From Pandoraea communis (GTDB lineage Bacteria > Pseudomonadota > Gammaproteobacteria > Burkholderiales > Burkholderiaceae), in the NCBI RefSeq assembly GCF_902459745.1, contig NZ_CABPSJ010000004.1, positions 124,001 to 188,000 of the forward strand: a stretch of DNA of 64,000 nucleotides, in the 5' to 3' direction. The notes beneath the pieces were generated by a model that worked only from the letters and a program-made list of their open reading frames with translations, did not search any database and had not been told where the DNA came from. The translations under genes and the position numbers were made by a program. Below, piece by piece: positions 57,135-64,000 of the stretch. Position 1 is the first letter of the stretch, and each line of letters begins with the position of its first letter.

Positions 57135-57827
57135 CTAGGCCGCGTTCGCTGGCGTGGTGGCGGCCGGCTTCTCCAGACAATACCCCAACCCGCGGATCGT
57201 GGCGATGCGTACGCCGCTGGGCTCGATCTTCTTGCGCAGCCGGTGCATGTACACCTCGATGGCGTTGTTGCTCACCTCTTCCCCCCAGCCGCACAAATGG
57301 TCGACGAGCTGCTCCTTGGAGACGAGGCGGCCTGTGCGCAGCAGCAGGACTTCGAGCAATTCGAGTTCGCGGGCGGACAGGTCGAGCATCTGCTCATTAA
57401 TATAGGCGGTGCGCCCGACTTGATCGAAACTGAGCGGGCCGTGACGGATGACCGTAGAGCCGCCGCCCGCACCACGCCGGGTCAATGCGCGCACGCGTGC
57501 TTCGAGTTCGGCCAGTGCGAAAGGCTTGGCCATGTAATCGTCTGCGCCGAGATCGAGACCCTTGACGCGGGCGTCGACGCTGTCGGACGCGGTCAGAATC
57601 AATACGGGCAAATGGGAATTACGGGCGCGCAGCCGGCGCAGGACTTCGTGACCGGGCAGACGAGGCAGGCCGAGGTCGAGAATCAGCAGGTCGAATGTCT
57701 GGGCAGACAGTGCAGAGTCGGCTTCAAGCCCTGTCTTGACGTGATCGACGGCGTAGCCCCCCTGGCGCAGCGAGCGGGTCAGGGCGTCAGCCAGAATGCT
57801 GTCATCCTCTGCGATGAGAATTCGCAT
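57135..57827 (-). CDS. OmpR/PhoB-family response regulator (TctD/QseB-like)
   Basis: A 230-residue regulator. The receiver domain spans residues 1-115 with acceptor Asp51 (LLILDLGLP), acidic pocket EDD at 8-10 and switch Lys in MAKPF. The C-terminal winged helix (ELELLEVLLLRTGRLVSKEQ, TIRGLGYCLE) binds DNA. Start 57827 (MRILIAEDD) is the family N-terminus. It is the first gene of the pair, divergent from recA. Confidence 0.94.
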   Translation of the reverse strand: MRILIAEDDSILADALTRSLRQGGYAVDHVKTGLEADSALSAQTFDLLILDLGLPRLPGHEVLRRLRARNSHLPVLILTASDSVDARVKGLDLGADDYMAKPFALAELEARVRALTRRGAGGGSTVIRHGPLSFDQVGRTAYINEQMLDLSARELELLEVLLLRTGRLVSKEQLVDHLCGWGEEVSNNAIEVYMHRLRKKIEPSGVRIATIRGLGYCLEKPAATTPANAA

Positions 57828-57957
57828 GGGCGTGATAGCCTTGTATAGGCACCGGCGCCTGACGGCGGCGGTGTGTCTCCAGTGATGTTGCGGCGCGTGG
57901 TTCGCGGCTTTTTTTGTCGTTTCGGCGCTTTCGGACAACAGGCACTTGCAAAGAGCA

Positions 57958-57973
57958 CTGTTTTTTTATACAG
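57958..57973 (+). promoter_or_regulatory. LexA (SOS) box upstream of recA
   Basis: CTGT-TTTTTTAT-ACAG fits the CTGT-N8-ACAG LexA consensus exactly. It lies 56 bp before the recA start codon, so recA is expected to be SOS-inducible. Confidence 0.9.
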
Positions 57974-58029
57974 TACCAGCATTCAAGCCTCACTCGAGCC
58001 GTCTCGCTCATCATATCAAAGGACGATTC

Positions 58030-59094
58030 ATGGAAGAAAGCAAGAAAGGGTCTGCCAATCTGTCGGCCGAGAAAGGCAAGGCGCTTGCCGCCGCCCTCGC
58101 GCAGATCGAAAAGCAATTCGGCAAGGGCTCGATCATGCGTCTGGGCGACGGCGAGGTCGAAGCAGATATCCAGGTCGTCTCGACGGGCTCGCTGGGTCTG
58201 GACATCGCGCTTGGCGTGGGTGGCCTGCCGCGCGGTCGCGTAATCGAAATTTACGGCCCGGAATCGTCGGGCAAGACCACGCTCACGCTGCAAGTCGTGG
58301 CGGAAATGCAGAAAATCGGCGGCACCTGCGCGTTCATCGACGCAGAGCACGCCCTCGATGTCGGATACGCCAACAAGCTGGGCGTCTCGGTGCCCGAACT
58401 GCTGATCTCGCAGCCGGACACAGGCGAACAGGCACTGGAAATCGCCGACGCTCTGGTGCGTTCGGGCTCGATCGACCTCATCATCATCGACTCGGTCGCG
58501 GCGCTGGTGCCGAAGGCCGAAATCGAAGGTGAGATGGGCGACTCGCTGCCGGGTCTGCAAGCCCGTTTGATGTCTCAGGCCCTGCGTAAGCTGACCGGTA
58601 CCATCAAGCGTACGAACTGCACGGTGGTCTTCATCAACCAGATTCGTATGAAGATCGGTGTGATGTTCGGCAACCCGGAAACCACGACGGGCGGTAACGC
58701 GCTGAAGTTCTACTCGTCGGTGCGTCTGGACATTCGCCGCATCGGCTCGATCAAGAAGGGGGACGAGGTTGTCGGTAACGAGACCCGCGTCAAGGTCGTC
58801 AAGAATAAGGTCGCGCCGCCGTTCCGCGAAGCCATCTTCGACATCCTTTATGGTCAGGGGATCTCGCGCGAAGGCGAAATCATCGATCTGGGCGTGAATG
58901 CCAAGATCGTGGAGAAGGCTGGCGCCTGGTATAGCTACAACGGTGAAAAGATCGGCCAGGGCAAGGACAACGCACGCGAATTCCTGCGTGAAAATCCGGA
59001 TATCGCTCACGAGATCGAAAACAAGGTGCGTGCATCGCTCGGCGTGACGGCGATCAACGAGACCGGCGAGATCGAAGAAGCAGGCGAGGCCTGA
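58030..59094 (+). CDS. recA: Recombinase RecA
   Basis: A 354-residue DNA-strand-exchange ATPase and LexA coprotease. The P-loop is GPESSGKTT (residues 76-84), with [29 protein letters not shown]-type L1 region and L2 ([15 protein letters not shown]) intact, and an acidic C-terminal tail. AAAGGA precedes the ATG at 58030. A LexA box lies upstream and a terminator hairpin follows before recX. Confidence 0.99.
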   Translation: MEESKKGSANLSAEKGKALAAALAQIEKQFGKGSIMRLGDGEVEADIQVVSTGSLGLDIALGVGGLPRGRVIEIYGPESSGKTTLTLQVVAEMQKIGGTCAFIDAEHALDVGYANKLGVSVPELLISQPDTGEQALEIADALVRSGSIDLIIIDSVAALVPKAEIEGEMGDSLPGLQARLMSQALRKLTGTIKRTNCTVVFINQIRMKIGVMFGNPETTTGGNALKFYSSVRLDIRRIGSIKKGDEVVGNETRVKVVKNKVAPPFREAIFDILYGQGISREGEIIDLGVNAKIVEKAGAWYSYNGEKIGQGKDNAREFLRENPDIAHEIENKVRASLGVTAINETGEIEEAGEA

Positions 59095-59110
59095 TAACCC
59101 CGTTTCGGAA

Positions 59111-59149
59111 CGGCAACGCGAAGCCACATGGCATCGCGTTGCCGTTTTT
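59111..59149 (+). terminator. Hairpin terminator or attenuator between recA and recX
   Basis: CGGCAACGCGA (59111-59121) pairs with TCGCGTTGCCG (59134-59144), with inner GCCA/TGGC pairing, followed by TTTTT. As in other bacteria it should limit read-through from recA into recX. Confidence 0.88.
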
Positions 59150-59188
59150 GCTTTCTAGCCCTTGCCTTGATTGCGCCACGATGACGTC

Positions 59189-59734
59189 ATGATCAATCGC
59201 CGTCCTCCCCGAGACTCGAACGCACCGCCGCCCCCACCGGGCGACGAGGCTGTTTCGGTCAAGCGATCGCGCAAACCCGTGCTGAGCCTCAAGGCACGCG
59301 CGCTGTCCTATCTGGCGCGCCGCGAATATAGCCGGACGGAATTGCGTCGCAAGCTCGTGCCCTTTGCCGATGCCGAGGATCCCGAAGCGCTCGATCGTGT
59401 GCTCGACACGCTCGAGCAAGAGCGCTGGCTGTCCAACGAACGATTTGCGGAAAGCGTGGTGAACCGGCGCGCATCGCGCCTGGGTACGACTCGTATCGTC
59501 AACGAACTCAAGCAGCACCAGGTCGACGCCGAGACGGTCGCGGCGCTCACTGAGCAGTTGCGCGGTACGGAACTGGCGCGCGCCCGCGTCGTATGGCAGA
59601 AGAAGTTCGGCGAGGTCGCCACCACGCCTGAAGCGCGGGCTAAACAGATGCGCTTTCTCGCCTCACGGGGTTTTTCACGTACCGTTATCAGCAAAATTGT
59701 GCGTGGTGCCGATGAATTTTCGGACGACTTTTGA
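59189..59734 (+). CDS. recX: Regulatory protein RecX
   Basis: A 181-residue modulator of RecA filaments. The RecX helical repeats start at about residue 38 (ALSYLARREYSRTELRRKL) with LEQERWLSNERFAESVVNRR following. The first about 30 residues are Pro-rich and unique. ATG at 59189 is the first good start; a TTG 18 nt upstream is unlikely. It lies 94 nt after recA behind a terminator, the usual arrangement. Confidence 0.94.
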   Translation: MINRRPPRDSNAPPPPPGDEAVSVKRSRKPVLSLKARALSYLARREYSRTELRRKLVPFADAEDPEALDRVLDTLEQERWLSNERFAESVVNRRASRLGTTRIVNELKQHQVDAETVAALTEQLRGTELARARVVWQKKFGEVATTPEARAKQMRFLASRGFSRTVISKIVRGADEFSDDF

Positions 59735-59920
59735 CGCGCGTTCCATCGCTTTCCTGATAAATGCGTGGTCATTCATCGACGAAGTGCCAACGACAGCCAG
59801 CGGTTGGTAACCCGCATGAATGTTGGTGTGACGTAACAATGAATCTCGCGTGACACGTCGTGCCACAGTTATCGCGATATGGCGTTGCACCATGCGTTTG
59901 ATCATCCCGCGATTTTGATA

Positions 59921-59940
59921 ACCCGACCAATTGGTCGGGT
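59921..59940. promoter_or_regulatory. Perfect 20-bp palindrome upstream of the DUF2889-sucCD operon
   Basis: ACCCGACCAA is followed directly by its own reverse complement. The central GACCA/TGGTC is common in TetR-family operators. It lies in the 309-bp gap after recX, about 60 bp before a TAGAAT -10-like element (60001-60006) and 103 bp before the DUF2889 start. No T-run follows, so a terminator role is unlikely. Confidence 0.6.
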
Positions 59941-60043
59941 AATTGCCCCTTATGCGACGGGCTTCTGCTGCGCTGCGGCAGAGGGCGCCGTGGCCTATGC
60001 TAGAATCAAGGTCTTTCTGCGTTCATGCATTGCACACTCTCGC

Positions 60044-60730
60044 ATGCCGCTCTCTGAGCCCGCCCCTCGTAGTCTGCGTCACCGTCGCACGATCGCTGTC
60101 GAAGCGTATTCGCGCGAGGATGGCCTATGGGACATCGAAGCCCGTCTGACCGATCATAAGGATCGGGATTTCGCATTGGCGACCGGGCTTCGCAAGGAAG
60201 GCACGCCGATTCACGAGCTTTGGCTGCGTTTGACGATCGATGAGAATTTCGAGGTGCATGACGCGGAGGCCGTCTCCGACTGGGTGCCGTATCCGGGGAT
60301 TTGCGATCAGATCGGCTCTGAATATCGTCAGTTGATCGGACTTAACCTGCGGCGCGGCTTCCGGCACGCGGTCCGCGAGCGCCTTGGCGGCGCGTCGGGC
60401 TGCACCCATCTGACAGAACTTTGCAGTGTCCTGCCGACGGCAGCGATTCAGGCCTTTGCCGGGGTGGTCATTGACACGCCCGATACGGCGCTCAAGACCG
60501 CCAACGATGCCGGTAATTCGGCACCTCCTTTCCAACTCGGACATTGTCACGCCTTGCGGTTTGATGGCGAGGCAGTGCGCCGGTTTTACCCGCGCTGGTT
60601 CAACGGCCGCGCAAACGATCGAGCGAACGAGCCCACGACGCCCGTCACAAAAGAAGCGGTGCGCGATGGCGCTTCGACTCGCGAGCTCGAACCCAAACTT
60701 CCAACTCAGCAAGAAGGGAATCACGCATGA
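60044..60730 (+). CDS. DUF2889 domain protein
   Basis: A 228-residue cytoplasmic protein of unknown function with the DUF2889 core: [25 protein letters not shown]-type start (about residues 13-37), [10 protein letters not shown] and CTHLTELC near residue 130, the last with a possible His/Cys site. Its stop overlaps the sucC start (ATGA), so the two are translated together. The start at 60044 was chosen because the conserved domain begins shortly after it and upstream codons cover the promoter. Confidence 0.82.
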   Translation: MPLSEPAPRSLRHRRTIAVEAYSREDGLWDIEARLTDHKDRDFALATGLRKEGTPIHELWLRLTIDENFEVHDAEAVSDWVPYPGICDQIGSEYRQLIGLNLRRGFRHAVRERLGGASGCTHLTELCSVLPTAAIQAFAGVVIDTPDTALKTANDAGNSAPPFQLGHCHALRFDGEAVRRFYPRWFNGRANDRANEPTTPVTKEAVRDGASTRELEPKLPTQQEGNHA

Positions 60731-61893
60731 AGATTCATGAGTATCAAGGCAAGGAAATCCTCCGAAAATTCGGAGTCGCGGTGCCCCGCGGCATTCCGGC
60801 GTTTTCCGTGGACGAGGCCGTGAAGGCAGCCGAGGAACTCGGCGGTCCGGTTTGGGTGGTCAAGGCCCAGATTCACGCAGGCGGTCGCGGTAAGGGCGGC
60901 GGCGTGAAGGTTGCCAAGTCGATCGAGCAAGTGCGCGAATACGCCAGCCAGATCCTCGGCATGCAACTGGTCACGCACCAGACCGGCCCGGAAGGTCAGA
61001 AGGTCAATCGCCTGCTGATCGAAGAAGGCGCCGACATCAAGAACGAACTGTACGTCAGCCTCGTGGTCGACCGTGTCTCGCAGAAGATTGTGATGATGGG
61101 TTCGAGCGAAGGCGGCATGGACATTGAAGAAGTTGCCGAAACGCACCCGGAACTGATTCACAAGGTCATCATTGAGCCGTCCGTGGGTCTGACCGACGCA
61201 CAAGCCGACGATCTGGCCAAGAAGATCGGCGTCCCCGATGCTTCGATTCCGCAAGCCCGCACGATCCTGCAAGGTCTGTACAAGGCCTTCTGGGAAACCG
61301 ACGCATCGCTGGCCGAAATCAACCCGCTGAACGTGAGCAGCAACGGCACGGTCACCGCCCTGGACGCCAAGTTCAACTTCGATTCGAACGCCCTGTTCCG
61401 TCATCCGGAAATCGTCGCCTACCGCGATCTGGACGAAGAAGATCCGGCTGAAGTCGAAGCCTCGAAGTTCGATCTGGCCTACATCTCGCTCGACGGCAAC
61501 ATCGGTTGTCTGGTGAACGGTGCCGGTCTGGCCATGGCCACGATGGACACCATCAAGCTGTTCGGCGGCGAGCCGGCGAACTTCTTGGACGTGGGCGGTG
61601 GCGCCACGACCGAGAAGGTCACCGAAGCGTTCAAGATCATGCTGAAGAACCCGAACCTGACCGCCATTCTGGTCAACATCTTCGGCGGCATCATGCGTTG
61701 CGATGTGATCGCCGAAGGCGTGATCGCAGCGTCGAAGGCCGTCTCGCTGAAGGTGCCGCTGGTCGTGCGCATGAAGGGCACGAACGAGGACCTGGGCAAG
61801 AAGATGCTCGCCGAATCCGGCCTGCCGATCATCTCTGCGGACAGCATGGAAGAAGCTGCCCAGAAGGTTGTCGCGGCTGCCGCAGGCAAGTAA
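60727..61893 (+). CDS. sucC: Succinyl-CoA synthetase (ADP-forming) beta subunit
   Basis: A 388-residue TCA-cycle subunit, the same length as the E. coli protein. The ATP-grasp fold shows [12 protein letters not shown] at the start, [14 protein letters not shown], and [12 protein letters not shown] near the C-terminus. It binds succinate and nucleotide and partners SucD. It is coupled to DUF2889 and followed by sucD after 84 nt. Confidence 0.98.
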   Translation: MKIHEYQGKEILRKFGVAVPRGIPAFSVDEAVKAAEELGGPVWVVKAQIHAGGRGKGGGVKVAKSIEQVREYASQILGMQLVTHQTGPEGQKVNRLLIEEGADIKNELYVSLVVDRVSQKIVMMGSSEGGMDIEEVAETHPELIHKVIIEPSVGLTDAQADDLAKKIGVPDASIPQARTILQGLYKAFWETDASLAEINPLNVSSNGTVTALDAKFNFDSNALFRHPEIVAYRDLDEEDPAEVEASKFDLAYISLDGNIGCLVNGAGLAMATMDTIKLFGGEPANFLDVGGGATTEKVTEAFKIMLKNPNLTAILVNIFGGIMRCDVIAEGVIAASKAVSLKVPLVVRMKGTNEDLGKKMLAESGLPIISADSMEEAAQKVVAAAAGK

Positions 61894-61977
61894 CCAGAAC
61901 AGTCGAAGCCGCAGCGGCGTGCCGCCCCGAGGGGCTGTGCGAATGCTGCCCGGCAACCGGATGAAGGAAATCAAGCA

Positions 61978-62859
61978 ATGTCGATTCTGATCAACAAAGA
62001 TACTAAGGTCATCACCCAGGGTATCACTGGCAAAACCGGCCAGTTCCATACCCGCATGTGCCGCGAATACGCGAACGGCAAGAACGCGTTCGTCGCTGGC
62101 GTGAACCCGAAGAAGGCTGGCGAAGACTTCGAGGGCATTCCCATTTTCGGTTCGGTCAAGGACGCCAAGGCGCAGACCGGCGCAACCGTGTCGGTGATCT
62201 ACGTGCCGCCCGCAGGCGCTGCTGCCGCCATCTGGGAAGCCGTTGAAGCCGACCTGGATCTGGCGATCTGTATCACGGAAGGTATCCCCGTTCGTGACAT
62301 GATCGAAGTGAAGGACCGTATGCGTCGCGAAGGTCGCAAGACCCTGCTGCTCGGCCCGAACTGCCCGGGCGTGATCACGCCGGACGAACTGAAGATCGGC
62401 ATCATGCCGGGTCACATCCACAAGAAGGGTCGCATCGGCGTGGTGTCGCGCTCGGGTACCCTGACGTACGAAGCCGTGGGCCAGCTGACCGCCCTGGGTC
62501 TGGGCCAGTCGACCGCTGTCGGTATCGGTGGCGACCCGATCAACGGTCTGAAGCACATCGACGTCATGCAGATGTTCAACGACGATCCGGATACGGACGC
62601 CGTGATCATGATCGGTGAAATCGGTGGCCCGGACGAAGCGACGGCCGCCGAGTGGATCAAGGGCAACATGAAGAAGCCAGTCGTTGGCTTCATCGCAGGC
62701 GTGACTGCGCCCCCGGGCAAGCGCATGGGCCACGCCGGCGCGCTGATCTCGGGCGGTGCCGATACGGCCGAAGCCAAGCTGGAAATCATGGACGCCTGCG
62801 GTATCAAGGTGACCCGTAATCCGTCGGAAATGGGCCGCCTGCTCAAGGCTGCGCTGTAA
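61978..62859 (+). CDS. sucD: Succinyl-CoA synthetase alpha subunit
   Basis: A 293-residue subunit that binds CoA and carries the phosphohistidine (His252 in [12 protein letters not shown]). [21 protein letters not shown] and [12 protein letters not shown] are signature segments. A GAAGGAAA-like ribosome site precedes the ATG at 61978. A strong terminator closes the operon. Confidence 0.98.
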   Translation: MSILINKDTKVITQGITGKTGQFHTRMCREYANGKNAFVAGVNPKKAGEDFEGIPIFGSVKDAKAQTGATVSVIYVPPAGAAAAIWEAVEADLDLAICITEGIPVRDMIEVKDRMRREGRKTLLLGPNCPGVITPDELKIGIMPGHIHKKGRIGVVSRSGTLTYEAVGQLTALGLGQSTAVGIGGDPINGLKHIDVMQMFNDDPDTDAVIMIGEIGGPDEATAAEWIKGNMKKPVVGFIAGVTAPPGKRMGHAGALISGGADTAEAKLEIMDACGIKVTRNPSEMGRLLKAAL

Positions 62860-62917
62860 TTCCCGCCGGATGACCGCGTGACGGCCGCCCGAACCGGCGG
62901 CTGTGCAATCGGTCAGT

Positions 62918-62952
62918 AAAGAGGGAGCCCAGAGCATCGGGCTCCCTCTTTT
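62918..62952 (+). terminator. Rho-independent terminator after sucD
   Basis: AAAGAGGGAGCCC (62918-62930) pairs with GGGCTCCCTCTTT (62939-62951), giving a 13-bp stem with an 8-nt loop and a terminal T-run. Confidence 0.93.
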
Positions 62953-63006
62953 GTCATTGCTTCTCTCAAATCATTCGTTTCATTCGTTCCCGAGGAAATT
63001 CCCGCC

Positions 63007-63735
63007 ATGCTTGCGTTTTTTGCCGAGCTGAACTGGGCCGCGGTCCTGCAGATCATCATGATCGACATCCTGCTGGGTGGCGACAATGCCGTGGTGATTG
63101 CGCTCGCCTGCCGCAACCTGCCGGCCAAACAACGTTTGCAGGGGGTGATGTGGGGGACGGTGGGCGCAATCGTGCTGCGCGTGATTCTGATCGCGTTCGC
63201 CGTGACACTGCTCGCGGTGCCGTATCTCAAGGCGCTGGGCGGGCTGCTACTGCTCTGGATCGGTATCAAGCTGCTGGTGCCCGATCAGGACGCCCACGAC
63301 AGCGTGAAACCGGCCGACAAGCTCTGGACCGCCGTCAAGACCATCATCGTGGCCGATCTGGTGATGAGCGTCGATAACGTGATCGCGATTGCCGGAGCGG
63401 CAGAGGGCGCCGCCGATCACCATCAATTGCCGCTCGTGATCTTCGGCCTGCTCGTGAGCATCCCACTGATCGTCTGGGGTTCGCAACTGGTGCTCAAGGC
63501 ACTCGACCGCTTTCCGTTCATCGTCATCGCCGGTGCCGCACTGCTGGGTTGGATTGCCGGCGGTCTGATCGCCTCCGATCCGGGCGTCGGACACCTGCTG
63601 CATCTGCCGGGGGCCGCAGCCGAATACACGCATTACGTGGCGTCCGGCATTGGTGCTGCGCTGGTCGTGGTGGTCGGACTCGTACTCAAGCGACGTAGCG
63701 AGGCACGTCAATTGCGTGCAACCTCTTCGAAATAA
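63007..63735 (+). CDS. TerC family membrane protein (YjbE-like)
   Basis: A 242-residue protein with about seven spans and the acidic signatures MIDILLGGDNAVVIA and ADLVMSVDNVIAIAGA. It resembles the YjbE branch linked to manganese export for metalation of secreted enzymes. GAGG lies upstream of the ATG at 63007, only 54 nt after the sucD terminator, so its promoter must be short or it depends on read-through. It is the second TerC-type gene in the window. Confidence 0.9.
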   Translation: MLAFFAELNWAAVLQIIMIDILLGGDNAVVIALACRNLPAKQRLQGVMWGTVGAIVLRVILIAFAVTLLAVPYLKALGGLLLLWIGIKLLVPDQDAHDSVKPADKLWTAVKTIIVADLVMSVDNVIAIAGAAEGAADHHQLPLVIFGLLVSIPLIVWGSQLVLKALDRFPFIVIAGAALLGWIAGGLIASDPGVGHLLHLPGAAAEYTHYVASGIGAALVVVVGLVLKRRSEARQLRATSSK

Positions 63736-63967
63736 TCGAGTCCATTGGGCACAGACCGTTGCTCTCGATTGACGGCGGATTGTCCGGGAGAGTCGCTCCC
63801 CGATCGGACGAATCGTCCTGGCTCAGGCTAGGATGATTCTCCCTACCCGTACGGCTCCGCCCGATTTTGATCTGCGGCAGGGCGCTTGCCGTTGGGGCTG
63901 TGGCATACTCCGCCCACTTCCCCCCGATGTCCCTTTTGTTTTCATTGCTTTCGCAGGGAGTTACACA

Positions 63968-64000
63968 ATGCGTCGTTTCGGCCACCGGACCACCGGTATC
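63968..64000 (+). CDS. Start of a further gene (possible type IV prepilin), partial
   Basis: An ATG at 63968 follows a good AGGGAG ribosome site. Eleven codons are visible (MRRFGHRTTGI). The short basic leader ending in Gly is reminiscent of type IV prepilin leaders, and pilA follows terC in related genomes, but the window ends before the diagnostic hydrophobic segment. The 232 bp upstream hold no other gene. Confidence 0.4.
   Translation, partial: MRRFGHRTTGI

Overview
The window looks like chromosomal DNA of a beta-proteobacterium of the order Burkholderiales, family Burkholderiaceae. Pandoraea or a close relative is my best guess. This rests on uniformly high GC, strong codon bias, and gene orders I recognise: miaB-phoH-ybeY-corC-lnt, glyQ-glyS-gmhB-plsC, recA-recX-DUF2889-sucC-sucD-terC, and prkA-yeaH-spoVR. 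The genus is inference and was not tested by a search. I see no prophage, insertion sequence, CRISPR array or rRNA operon.

Layout. Positions 1-5.1 kb hold a carbohydrate- or glycerophosphate-type ABC importer with a HAD phosphatase, divergent from a DeoR-type regulator; the binding protein runs off the left edge. From 5.1 to 17.7 kb, almost everything on the minus strand is housekeeping: glyoxalase I, a YgjP-like peptidase, PlsC-like acyltransferase, GmhB, glycyl-tRNA synthetase, Lnt, CorC, a ChaC-like protein, YbeY, PhoH and MiaB. A zinc/manganese ABC importer follows (17.9-20.6 kb), headed by a possible 40-residue membrane protein and a Zur-like palindrome. The prkA-yeaH-spoVR stress module with a coupled VOC protein occupies 21.7-26.9 kb, and a membrane diguanylate cyclase follows.

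The middle (29-44 kb) is accessory and environmental. It has a four-gene osmoprotectant ABC importer plus an MscS channel, a TetR/MFS/Old Yellow Enzyme group, a chemoreceptor, and a threonine-to-glycine pathway (kbl plus an SDR-type threonine dehydrogenase) next to an XRE-cupin regulator. It ends with an outer membrane barrel protein. From 44 to 57.8 kb come an unusual ABC system (ATPase with a C-terminal extension, two permease domains in one chain, no binding protein), a TPR protein, AI-2E family and NhaR-like genes, and a TerC protein. These are followed by a broken HAD-IIB phosphatase gene, tRNA-Met, a metabolite:H+ symporter with a large periplasmic insertion, and a TctDE/QseBC-like two-component system.

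The right end (57.9-64 kb) is recA with a clear LexA box, recX, DUF2889, sucCD, a second TerC protein and the first codons of a further gene.

No single cluster is plainly a new system. The most interesting loci are the coupled DUF2889-sucCD operon with its perfect 20-bp palindrome, the PrkA-YeaH-SpoVR-VOC unit, the small membrane ORF leading the zinc operon, a stranded minus-strand terminator in an 890-bp AT-rich gap (possible small RNA), the HAD-IIB deletion pseudogene, and the binding-protein-less dual-permease ABC system.
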